DNA from: a virus
Reading direction: 5' to 3' (one strand)
Virus record (IMG/VR): IMGVR_UViG_3300017783_000234
Span: 1 to 22,415 of that record
DNA: 22,415 nucleotides
The notes under the pieces are model-generated. The model searched no databases. It was not told the DNA's origin and saw only the letters and a list, made by a program, of their open reading frames with translations. Made by a program: the position numbers and the translations under genes. This document shows, one piece after another, positions 1 through 6,614 of the stretch. Position 1 is the first letter of the stretch; every line of letters begins with the position of its first letter.

Positions 1-193
1 AATTAGTTCTAAATCTTGGAAACACGTGTGTGAATTCCCAAACTATATTTTGCTCATTACCACCAAAAGTTGTAAGTGGATTTCCTAAGTCTCCAGTTGA
101 AGTAATAGTATTCGTAACTGTAAGAAGAGAAGTTCGAAATCTACGTTTCGGTCTTATGTTTCCTGTTGGTCTAACACCATAATGAGTTCCCAT
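1..193 (-). CDS. Partial virion/fibre-region protein (N-terminal 64 codons)
   Basis: An open frame starts with ATG at 193-191 on the minus strand and runs without a stop to the window edge, so only about 64 residues are visible. It begins MGTHYGVRPTGNIRPKRRFR and continues with Thr-rich sequence ending near FTHVFPRFRTN. The start is supported by a GAGG ribosome-binding sequence about nine bases upstream. That sequence lies inside the last codons of the tail fibre gene (Leu-Ile-Glu-Ala-stop), so the two genes are only two bases apart and probably co-translated. The N-terminus is basic, with an Arg/Lys cluster around residues 9-20. I do not recognise a family. Position after a tail fibre suggests a fibre-associated or virion protein, which is inference. 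The 3' end lies outside the window. Confidence 0.6.
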   Translation of the reverse strand, partial: MGTHYGVRPTGNIRPKRRFRTSLLTVTNTITSTGDLGNPLTTFGGNEQNIVWEFTHVFPRFRTN

Positions 194-195
194 AA

Positions 196-3100
196 TTATG
201 CCTCAATCAATGTTTGTACCACTTTGAATGTAGTCGATGTCGAAGATGCAGGTGTTGCTAATAATCTGAAATCATTACTGTTTATATCTACATCATAAGT
301 CGCTAATATACCATTCGTGGATACAGTTCCGTATTCCGTAGCAACGCCAGTTGTTCCATCATGCGTTGCATATATTTCTGTAATATGTCTTTCACTACTA
401 CTCACTGCTGTTACTAAAAATTTCGCTGCACCATATGTGGTTTTAGTTAATGTGACTAAGGCAACTTGTGTTGTTGCACTCGTCGTAGTTTCACTACCAT
501 TAAGAACAAATGTATCACCCGAACCAACTGTTATCGAACCTTCAACATCAATACCTGTTGCAGATGTTGATAGCATGGTGACATCATCGTGTTGTAAAAG
601 AACTCCAGATGCACTTCGAAGTTTAAGAGATGTTCCAGATGCAATTATAGTTCCACCATCATCAAGAGTGAGAGTATCTCCACTAGTTCCTATTGTTAAT
701 ATATTAGTTGATGGATTATATGTAAGGGATGTATCTGTTTCAATACCCTGTGTTCCAGTTGCACCATCAACAAAAGCAAGAAAAACAGATTCGTTTGTAC
801 TATTATTTGCAGATGCTGTTATACTTGTAGCAATCGCTGCAGTTCCAGATGTACTAAGAACACCAGTGCCTGCAACTGTAAGGACTGCTGCAGAGTCGAT
901 GCCTCCACCGCCACCGCCTCCTCCTCCACCACCTAATCCTGCAGGGATTCTAGCAGAATCGAGAACTCTAGAAGTAATTTTTGATGCTGCCAAGTTTGGT
1001 ATTCTAGCATCTGCGAACGCACCAGAGGTAACATTACCAGCACCAATCTCTAAAATTGGAACACGTGCGGAATCAAATACGCCAGAAGTTATTTTAGAAG
1101 TTGCTAAGTTTGGTATTCTAGCGTCTGCGAATGAACCAGAAGTAACATTGCCAGTGCCAATCTCTAAAATTGGCACACGAGCAGAATCAAATACACCCGA
1201 TGTTATCTTAGATGTAGCAAGATTTGGTATATCACTTGCACTTAATGATAATCGATCTGATGGAACTGTACCACTTCCTAACTGTGATGCATTAAGAGAT
1301 GTAAGAGATGCACCAGAACCATCCGTGTTTAAAAGTGTTCCTGATGCAGTTGGTAAAACTATAACTGCAGAACTACCTGCCGAATGCGGTGCTGCCTGTA
1401 ATGTTTGAAAATGTGCATTTGATACTTCACAGTAAAATTTAACTTTTGAAACATGCCCTGTATTAGACCTGATATCTACCATACCATCTGATATAGTAAC
1501 ACCACCAGTAGACCCATCACCACCTAAAATCGCTGAGTCTGTAGTTTTGAGTCCACTTATTTTATAACTTGGACCAAACTCAAGCGCTTTGTCTGAAAGA
1601 TCAAATAAGATACCACCAGCAGAGTCAAAAGATATATCGTTAGCAAAAGAACCAGATGTAATTTTCGATGCTGCTAAACTTGGTATTCTAGCATCAGCAA
1701 ATGCACCAGAAGTAACATTGCCTGCTCCTATTTCTAATATTGGGACGCGAGCAGAATCAAATACGCCAGAAGTTATTTTAGAAGTTGCTAAGTTTGGTAT
1801 TTCTGCAGCATCTAAACTGATTCTTGCATTATCGATAGTCCCAGTCAATAATGATGCTGGAACTGCAGTTACTTCAATATCAATATCGCCAGTACCATCA
1901 AAGTTCACACCTGTAGCTGTTACTCCTGTCACATCTATATTTCTTGCAGTTGCTAGTGCAGTTGCCTTCGCTGCTAAATTAGCAGCTGCAATTACAGGTA
2001 ATCTTGCCGAGTCTAATGTACCAGATGTGATATCTGAAGTAGCAAGAACTGGTATTCTAGCAGAGTCAAACACACCCGATGTTATTTTAGATGTTGCGAG
2101 ACTTGGTATTTCTGCAGCATCTAAACTAATTCTTGCATTATCAATAGTTCCTGATGTAATTCTATTCGCATCTATTTCTATAGCAGGAACTCTAGCTGAG
2201 TCGAAAACACCAGCATTTATTTTAGATGTATTTAAATTATCGATCCTTGCAGCAGCGACAGTTCCACTTGCAATATTAGAACCATTGAGTGACGTTAATC
2301 CCGATCCAACTCCAATGAATGCATCAGCATTGATAGTTCTGTTTGCATCAAATCTTTCATCGGTATGATTATATTGAAACGATGGTTTGTCAGCAACTAT
2401 AGATGCTCCACCCCAAAAAATACCTGCACCCGATAAATCTGCACTATCAGCAGCACTATCAGCAATAGTAAAAGTTTTCTCATTAATAGAAACATCAACT
2501 GAGTTGATTGTGGTTGTAGTTCCTTCAACTGTCAAGTTTCCTAAAATTCTAACTGTTCCTGAACTATCTCCTATCCCAGCAGGATCAATTACAAAAGTTG
2601 CTGGACCACGAAGTTGATTAAATGTAGGATTAGCAGCAGAGTCAAGAGGTTGCGGTGCACGAATATCACCTGTGCTAGTCGAGTATGTTATACCATTCGA
2701 TCCACTCAATGCGTTTCTTGCCAGAATAACTAAGTTCGCAGAGTCTACCTGTATATCATCTGCGTTTGCTGTAATGCCTTTTCCACCAACTACATTAATT
2801 GTCCTATTAGCAGCAATCGTTCCACCACCAGTTAATCCTGCGCCAGCAGTAATCGATACACCGCTATGTGCAATATGTTCATCTGCTACAAATCCAGATA
2901 AGTTGTCATGAACAATATCACCATCGGTTGTTGTAAATTCTCCTGTTCCAGAACTATAAGTGATACCAGTTCCACCAGAGAACATGTTTTTTATGTTACC
3001 TGAATCAACTTGTATATCATTAGCATTCGCTGTAATACCCTTACCGCCAACGATATCAACTGTTCTTGTGGATGCAATAGTTCCACCACCAGTTAATCCA

Positions 3101-4560
3101 GCACCTGCAGTAATCGATACACTCGTATGATCTATATGTTCGTTCGATACGAATCCAGATAAATTATCATGTACAATATCACCATCAGTTGTAGTAATAG
3201 CACCAGTGCCTGAGTTATATGTTATTCCTGTGCCACCAGATAAATGTGCTCTAACTTCAGATGCACTTGGCCCAGTGTATGTAAATTTTCCGAGTGCTGA
3301 ATCATATGCAAACGATCCATCACCGCCAGCATCTACTACATTGAGAACATCTCTTGCTCTCGACGAAGTGAAACTAGAGTCGGCGATTTTAGCATTAAAC
3401 ACTCCACCATCAGCAGTGTTAATTGTAAAAATACCGCTTGCAGAATCAAATGTAGTCGAAGTAACGCCTGCAACTGAAACATTCGATGCACTAGTGATCT
3501 GACCTTGAGCATTAATTGCTATTTGAGGAACTTGAGATGCAGAACCATAAGTCGCTGCAGATACACTTGTATCTGTTAATTTGATCTCACCTGTTCCAGA
3601 AGTGTACGTTACTCCTGTTCCACCAGATAAATGCGCTCTGACTTCTGATGCACTTGGACCAGTGTATGTAAATTTTCCGAGTGCTGAATCGTAAGCGAGT
3701 GATCCGTCTCCACCTGCATCGACCACATTTAATACATCTCTTGCTCTAGATGAGGTAAAACTTGAATCAGCAATCTTAGAATTAAATGATCCACCATCAG
3801 CAGTATTGATGGTGAAGATACCACTCGCAGAGTCAAATGCAGTTGAACTTACACCAGCAACTGCAATATTTGATGCACTCGTAATTTGTCCTTGAGCATT
3901 TACAGCAATTTGAGGAACTTGGGTAGCAGATCCATAAGTTGCTGCAGTAACACTTGTATTTGTTAAACTAATTGTATCACTAGAAGAATCATATGTGATA
4001 CCAGTACCACCAGCAATCGCAGCACCAAGATCAGATTCAAAGTTCGCTTGAGTATAAACATTTTCTACATCGAAACTAAATTCACCTGATGTGCTATTAT
4101 AAGAAAGATCACCACCAGCACTAAACATTCCTCGTATTTGACTTGTTGAACCTGACAAGTCAAAATTAACAGAAGTTCCTGCACTATCGCTAACGCTAAA
4201 CTGCGTTCCCGAATCTTTGAGAAGTAATCCTCCAAGATGTATTGTGTTTCCACTTAAATATAGATCTTTCCACTTAAACGCACTATCACCAAGATCAAAT
4301 GTACTATCTTGTGCAGGGACTAAATTACTTCCAACTTTTCCAGATAAAGTCAGATTTACTAAAGTGGCACTGTCGTTATTAATAAATTTTTGTGTAGAGG
4401 AGTCAAATGTAATTATTTGGTTTTGAATCGGATTGGTAATGGAAACGTCGTTGAGAGTTGTAAATGTTGCGCCTGTACCAGTTACACTTCGGACTGGTGT
4501 GCCAATGACGACTTTTTTTACAAAAGTTGTTTGACCTGTGGTGGTAACTCGTATTGCCAT
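196..4560 (-). CDS. Large repeat-built tail fibre protein (1454 aa)
   Basis: This is probably a trimeric receptor-binding or tail fibre protein. The N-terminus (MAIRVTTTGQ...) resembles virion-attachment ends of marine myovirus fibres. The body contains two 129-aa tandem units, two tandem units of about 87-91 aa with a GAGLTGGG motif, a 'VEGTTTTIN' fibre motif near 2.5 kb, and many degenerate copies of an ATSKITSGVFDSARVP module. An 11-glycine run follows, then a C-terminal domain of about 230 aa ending AAKFLVTA...TFKVVQTLIEA. That end pattern is common in phage fibre proteins and recalls the C-terminal head of T4 gp9 from memory. The protein is rich in Ser, Thr, Gly, Ala and Asp with few aromatics, and carries about 21 Asp-Ser-Ala tripeptides. 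It follows the 116-aa gene by seven bases, with a GAGG ribosome-binding site upstream. Fibre identity is secure; the receptor is unknown. Confidence 0.85.
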   Translation of the reverse strand: MAIRVTTTGQTTFVKKVVIGTPVRSVTGTGATFTTLNDVSITNPIQNQIITFDSSTQKFINNDSATLVNLTLSGKVGSNLVPAQDSTFDLGDSAFKWKDLYLSGNTIHLGGLLLKDSGTQFSVSDSAGTSVNFDLSGSTSQIRGMFSAGGDLSYNSTSGEFSFDVENVYTQANFESDLGAAIAGGTGITYDSSSDTISLTNTSVTAATYGSATQVPQIAVNAQGQITSASNIAVAGVSSTAFDSASGIFTINTADGGSFNSKIADSSFTSSRARDVLNVVDAGGDGSLAYDSALGKFTYTGPSASEVRAHLSGGTGVTYTSGTGEIKLTDTSVSAATYGSASQVPQIAINAQGQITSASNVSVAGVTSTTFDSASGIFTINTADGGVFNAKIADSSFTSSRARDVLNVVDAGGDGSFAYDSALGKFTYTGPSASEVRAHLSGGTGITYNSGTGAITTTDGDIVHDNLSGFVSNEHIDHTSVSITAGAGLTGGGTIASTRTVDIVGGKGITANANDIQVDSGNIKNMFSGGTGITYSSGTGEFTTTDGDIVHDNLSGFVADEHIAHSGVSITAGAGLTGGGTIAANRTINVVGGKGITANADDIQVDSANLVILARNALSGSNGITYSTSTGDIRAPQPLDSAANPTFNQLRGPATFVIDPAGIGDSSGTVRILGNLTVEGTTTTINSVDVSINEKTFTIADSAADSADLSGAGIFWGGASIVADKPSFQYNHTDERFDANRTINADAFIGVGSGLTSLNGSNIASGTVAAARIDNLNTSKINAGVFDSARVPAIEIDANRITSGTIDNARISLDAAEIPSLATSKITSGVFDSARIPVLATSDITSGTLDSARLPVIAAANLAAKATALATARNIDVTGVTATGVNFDGTGDIDIEVTAVPASLLTGTIDNARISLDAAEIPNLATSKITSGVFDSARVPILEIGAGNVTSGAFADARIPSLAASKITSGSFANDISFDSAGGILFDLSDKALEFGPSYKISGLKTTDSAILGGDGSTGGVTISDGMVDIRSNTGHVSKVKFYCEVSNAHFQTLQAAPHSAGSSAVIVLPTASGTLLNTDGSGASLTSLNASQLGSGTVPSDRLSLSASDIPNLATSKITSGVFDSARVPILEIGTGNVTSGSFADARIPNLATSKITSGVFDSARVPILEIGAGNVTSGAFADARIPNLAASKITSRVLDSARIPAGLGGGGGGGGGGGIDSAAVLTVAGTGVLSTSGTAAIATSITASANNSTNESVFLAFVDGATGTQGIETDTSLTYNPSTNILTIGTSGDTLTLDDGGTIIASGTSLKLRSASGVLLQHDDVTMLSTSATGIDVEGSITVGSGDTFVLNGSETTTSATTQVALVTLTKTTYGAAKFLVTAVSSSERHITEIYATHDGTTGVATEYGTVSTNGILATYDVDINSNDFRLLATPASSTSTTFKVVQTLIEA
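901..933 (-). repeat. Run of 11 glycine codons (fibre hinge)
   Basis: Eleven consecutive glycine codons using GGT, GGC and GGA separate the repeat shaft from the C-terminal domain of the tail fibre. The mixed codons argue against simple polymerase slippage as its only source. A flexible hinge is the obvious reading. Confidence 0.9.
940..2255 (-). repeat. Degenerate fibre modules of about 18-22 aa (ATSKITSGVFDSARVP type)
   Basis: Many copies of a module reading about LATSKITSGVFDSARVP, often alternating with ILEIGAGNVTSGAFADARIP, occur in three blocks separated by other sequence. A 48-base exact DNA repeat exists between 1070-1117 and 1754-1801, so part of the array was copied recently or kept similar by conversion. 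Confidence 0.85.
2686..3219 (-). repeat. Two tandem units of 87 and 91 aa in the tail fibre
   Basis: Unit one (3219-2959, 87 aa) and unit two (2958-2686, 91 aa) both hold TTTDGDIVHDNLSGFV, SVSITAGAGLTGGGTIA and GGKGITANA. The GAGLTGGG phrase is common in fibres of marine myoviruses. They follow the 129-aa units directly, so the fibre shaft is built from two kinds of tandem repeat. Confidence 0.9.
3220..3993 (-). repeat. Two tandem 129-aa units in the tail fibre (387-base period)
   Basis: Unit one (3993-3607) and unit two (3606-3220) begin with the same Y-x-S pattern and share long identical stretches such as FDSASGIFTINTADGG, SSRARDVLNVVDAGGDGS and YTGPSASEVRAHLSGGTG. The DNA is less similar than the protein, with many synonymous differences, so the duplication is not fresh. 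Confidence 0.9.
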
Positions 4561-4567
4561 GTCTACC

Positions 4568-4918
4568 TCACTTCGTTACAGAAGGAGATACTTGGATACG
4601 ACCTTCAAGAACTCTTTCTACGATTGTTTGACTATCACTATCAACGAATGATAGTTCTACATCATATACGTATCTCCCAACCTTCAATGCATTGGTTTGA
4701 GAGTTAGTAAGTGATAGTAATGCAATACCACCTGTATTGCTTGTTATAGCAGTCGTGAAACTAGTTGTGTCGGAATCTGAGCTATTATAATTTTTTTTGA
4801 GTTTTGCTGTGACAGTATGACCATTTATATTTTTTGCTGCGTCATTTTTGTCTACTAAGTGTAGTTCGATCGCTACATCTGCACCCTGATCAATGGTGAA
4901 TTCTTCGTACTGGGCCAT
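4568..4918 (-). CDS. Small virion protein, likely baseplate/fibre beta-sandwich (116 aa)
   Basis: A 116-aa protein, first gene of the operon that ends in the large tail fibre. Its pattern, an N-terminal 'TIDQGADVAIELHLVD' strand, then 'NINGHTVTAKLKK', a 'GGIALLSLTNSQTNALKVGRYVYDVEL' stretch and 'VLEGRIQVSPSVTK' at the end, matches small all-beta phage proteins found at the base of fibre genes, similar in pattern to BppU-type N-terminal domains. The start is supported by a GGAAGG ribosome-binding sequence about seven bases upstream, and a T4-type late promoter lies 53 bases further up. It probably joins the baseplate or the fibre base; this role is inferred from pattern and position. No catalytic motif is seen. 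Confidence 0.75.
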   Translation of the reverse strand: MAQYEEFTIDQGADVAIELHLVDKNDAAKNINGHTVTAKLKKNYNSSDSDTTSFTTAITSNTGGIALLSLTNSQTNALKVGRYVYDVELSFVDSDSQTIVERVLEGRIQVSPSVTK

Positions 4919-4970
4919 GATTACCTTCCGTAATTCCTTGTCGGTGTTGCCACCCTGCCTGATTTACACT

Positions 4971-4978
4971 TATTTATA
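4971..4978 (-). promoter_or_regulatory. T4-type late promoter upstream of the fibre operon
   Basis: The minus strand reads TATAAATA here, identical to the T4 late promoter core recognised by the phage late sigma factor gp55. It lies 53 bases upstream of the start of the 116-aa gene and just past the stop of the kinase-like gene. The leader between promoter and start contains a small hairpin (4943-4954, a GGTG/CACC stem closed by a GCAA loop) and then the ribosome-binding site. Confidence 0.75.
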
Positions 4979-4983
4979 AATTT

Positions 4984-5445
4984 TCAGTTTTCGAAACGAG
5001 AATTGAATTTTTTTATTTGTTCAATTAATGACTTTTCTCCATAGTGTTCCAAATCTACATAATATAATTCTTTTGTACCATCTTCGATAATAAAATTTTT
5101 GAGTGCATAATCGTGAAAAGTTTTCCTCTTACCATACACATCCACTCTTAAAACGAGATCTTCGAATATTATCTGCCGATAATCATTTTTAGTTAATTCA
5201 TTTAATTGGATACCTTTTATAAATTCTATGTCAACTGTCACTATATTTTCCTGTCTTTTAACAGAATAATTTGGTATCTTTATTCTGTTGAATTTTTCTT
5301 CTTTTAGTTGAATCAGGTTTTTTTCATATTGCATCGCAAGTAAAATGTGACGATGAGGACGTAAAGAATCAAAATCAAATGTTGTAATCTTTGTGAAAAG
5401 AAATGTATGAGTTTTGAATGATTTTTTATAGTTTTTTGATATCAT
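4984..5445 (-). CDS. Small kinase-like (phosphotransferase-like) protein, 153 aa
   Basis: I place the start at ATG 5445-5443 (MISKNYKKSF), not at the upstream in-frame ATG at 5607, because the extra 54 residues would be antisense to the glycosyltransferase-like gene. The C-terminal half carries HDYALKN at residues 111-117, which fits the H-D-x4-N catalytic loop of kinase-fold phosphotransferases, and VDLE at 130-133, which fits the metal-binding Asp of the DFG position. 'IEFIKGIQL' (73-81) looks like the hinge between lobes. No glycine-rich loop or clear VAIK lysine is visible and the protein is much shorter than ordinary kinases, so activity is uncertain. Small sugar or lipopolysaccharide kinase relatives are the nearest comparison. 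It points away from the adjacent glycosyltransferase-like cluster and shares its low GC. No strong ribosome-binding site is seen. Confidence 0.6.
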   Translation of the reverse strand: MISKNYKKSFKTHTFLFTKITTFDFDSLRPHRHILLAMQYEKNLIQLKEEKFNRIKIPNYSVKRQENIVTVDIEFIKGIQLNELTKNDYRQIIFEDLVLRVDVYGKRKTFHDYALKNFIIEDGTKELYYVDLEHYGEKSLIEQIKKFNSRFEN

Positions 5446-5464
5446 GAAAATATCTATATATAAT
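5436..5464 (+). promoter_or_regulatory. Candidate sigma70-like promoter in the divergent junction
   Basis: TTGATA at 5436-5441 and TATAAT at 5459-5464 are separated by 17 bases, a close match to the sigma70 consensus. It lies at the junction of the divergent kinase-like and glycosyltransferase-like genes. Transcription would be expected to start near 5471, which is at or just after the preferred ATG at 5468, so the fit with the downstream gene is awkward: it implies a leaderless message or a different start. The local DNA is very AT-rich and a chance match is possible. Confidence 0.3.
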
Positions 5465-5467
5465 TTT

Positions 5468-6019
5468 ATGAATATAGTTTTGTTAAAGCATGGAATCAAA
5501 TATACCTCAGATGATGTGAATAAGCAAGTTAAATCTTTGAAAAAATTTACAAACGATGATATTTTTTGCTTTACAGAAGATCCAAAAGATGTTATAATCG
5601 ATTGCATTCCTATTCCTCGTAAACCAAAACTTGTAAGATGGTGGAATAAAATGCATCTATTTAGCGATGACTTTCCTTTATTTGGTCAATCTGTTTTATT
5701 TGATCTAGATATATTAATAGAACAAAATCCATTTGAATATATTGAAAAGATAGATTGGAAGTATCCAACTTTCATCAGACGTAAATTTAAAATGGATAAG
5801 TTTTTCAGAAAACACTCCTATGATACTGAGTTGAACAGTTCAATACTTGCTTGGACTTCTCATCAAAATACTTACATATGGGATATATTCACTAAGAATA
5901 TAGATTATCATACTCGTAAATACAAAGGCATAGATAGATTTTTTTGGCATGAAAATATAGAATGGAGACAATTTGATCATGGAATATCTGACACCATTGA
6001 TTTACAGAAAGATAATTGA
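5468..6019 (+). CDS. Glycosyltransferase-like protein with DLD motif (183 aa)
   Basis: First gene of the plus-strand cassette. From ATG 5468 the protein begins MNIVLLKHGIKYTSDDVNK, which resembles the usual N-terminus of a family of small phage and bacterial glycosyltransferase-like proteins. An in-frame ATG at 5444 would add eight residues; neither start has a good ribosome-binding site. Visible marks are 'FCFTED' (33-38), a WW-K-LF motif at 58-64, and 'VLFDLDILIE' with DLD at 79-81. DLD corresponds to the DxD metal and nucleotide-sugar binding motif of GT-A folds. 'SSILAW' (124-129) and 'GIDRFFWHE' (154-162) also fit that family. Substrate and acceptor are unknown. The gene overlaps the methyltransferase-like gene by 41 bases. 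Confidence 0.7.
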   Translation: MNIVLLKHGIKYTSDDVNKQVKSLKKFTNDDIFCFTEDPKDVIIDCIPIPRKPKLVRWWNKMHLFSDDFPLFGQSVLFDLDILIEQNPFEYIEKIDWKYPTFIRRKFKMDKFFRKHSYDTELNSSILAWTSHQNTYIWDIFTKNIDYHTRKYKGIDRFFWHENIEWRQFDHGISDTIDLQKDN

Positions 6020-6614
6020 TACTATTTCATACATTTACGATAAGTCGGGAACTGATCCCGACATGGATTTATTTCGTTTTAAAGATGTCCTTAATTCGTT
6101 TAGTGAGGGACAATTTGAAAGTAAAAAATGGGCAGTCGAAGAATTAAATAAATTTATCTTTGATCAATATAATGAGTGTTTTATTATAGGTGGATGGCAT
6201 GGATTATTCTCACACCTTCTTTCGGAATCAGGATTTAGAAATAAAATTGTAAATTGCGAATTAGATATCGTATGTCATACGATTGCTAAAAGATTAAAGA
6301 TACACGAAAACATATCTTTTCGACATGGTGATGGAATCGATATATTCAACGAATATAATTATAATGATAAAATAGTTGTATGCACAGCATGTGAGCATAT
6401 CGATGAAGATGATTTAAATCTTGTTATACAGTTAAAAAAACCTGAAATGTTAATGTGCTTACAATCTAATAATTATTATGAAGTTGATAGTCATATTAAT
6501 TGCCATCAGAGTTTAGAAGACTTTGTTTCAAGTTTGCCACTCAAACAAATTTTATATTCTGGGAAGAAAAATTATAAAAACAAATATGATAGGTTTATGG
6601 TGATTGGCAGATGA
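5979..6614 (+). CDS. Class I SAM-dependent methyltransferase-like protein (211 aa)
   Basis: I choose ATG 5979 over the TTG at 5973 because GGAGA at 5964-5968 is well spaced from it. The protein has the layout of a Rossmann-fold methyltransferase. A strand and turn 'CFIIGGWHGLFSHLL' (67-81) stands in for the SAM-binding motif I, acidic 'ELD' (95-97) follows at the end of strand 2, 'GDGIDIF' lies near 117-123, and 'IVVCTACEHIDEDD' (132-145) fits motif IV. GGWHG replaces the usual GxGxG, a variant I associate with a small phage and bacterial group. The acceptor is unknown. Lying between glycosyltransferase-like genes, it may modify a sugar, which is inference. It ends with an ATGA overlap into the next gene. 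Confidence 0.65.
   Translation: MEYLTPLIYRKIIDTISYIYDKSGTDPDMDLFRFKDVLNSFSEGQFESKKWAVEELNKFIFDQYNECFIIGGWHGLFSHLLSESGFRNKIVNCELDIVCHTIAKRLKIHENISFRHGDGIDIFNEYNYNDKIVVCTACEHIDEDDLNLVIQLKKPEMLMCLQSNNYYEVDSHINCHQSLEDFVSSLPLKQILYSGKKNYKNKYDRFMVIGR

Noticed and set aside
901-933. Glycine-codon run considered as a CRISPR or simple-sequence repeat
   Set aside because: It is a coding glycine stretch with mixed codons; no spacers or palindromic repeats are present.
317-1408. Long plus-strand frame of 363 aa with a poly-proline run
   Set aside because: It is the antisense of the tail fibre gene; the poly-Pro is the reverse of the glycine hinge. No ribosome-binding site and no recognisable domain.
1589-2368. 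Plus-strand frame of 259 aa with repeated phrases
   Set aside because: Repeats mirror the fibre modules on the minus strand; it is a shadow frame.
5446-5607. Upstream extension of the kinase-like gene to ATG 5607
   Set aside because: The extra 54 residues are antisense to the glycosyltransferase-like gene and add no conserved pattern; ATG 5445 gives a sensible protein.
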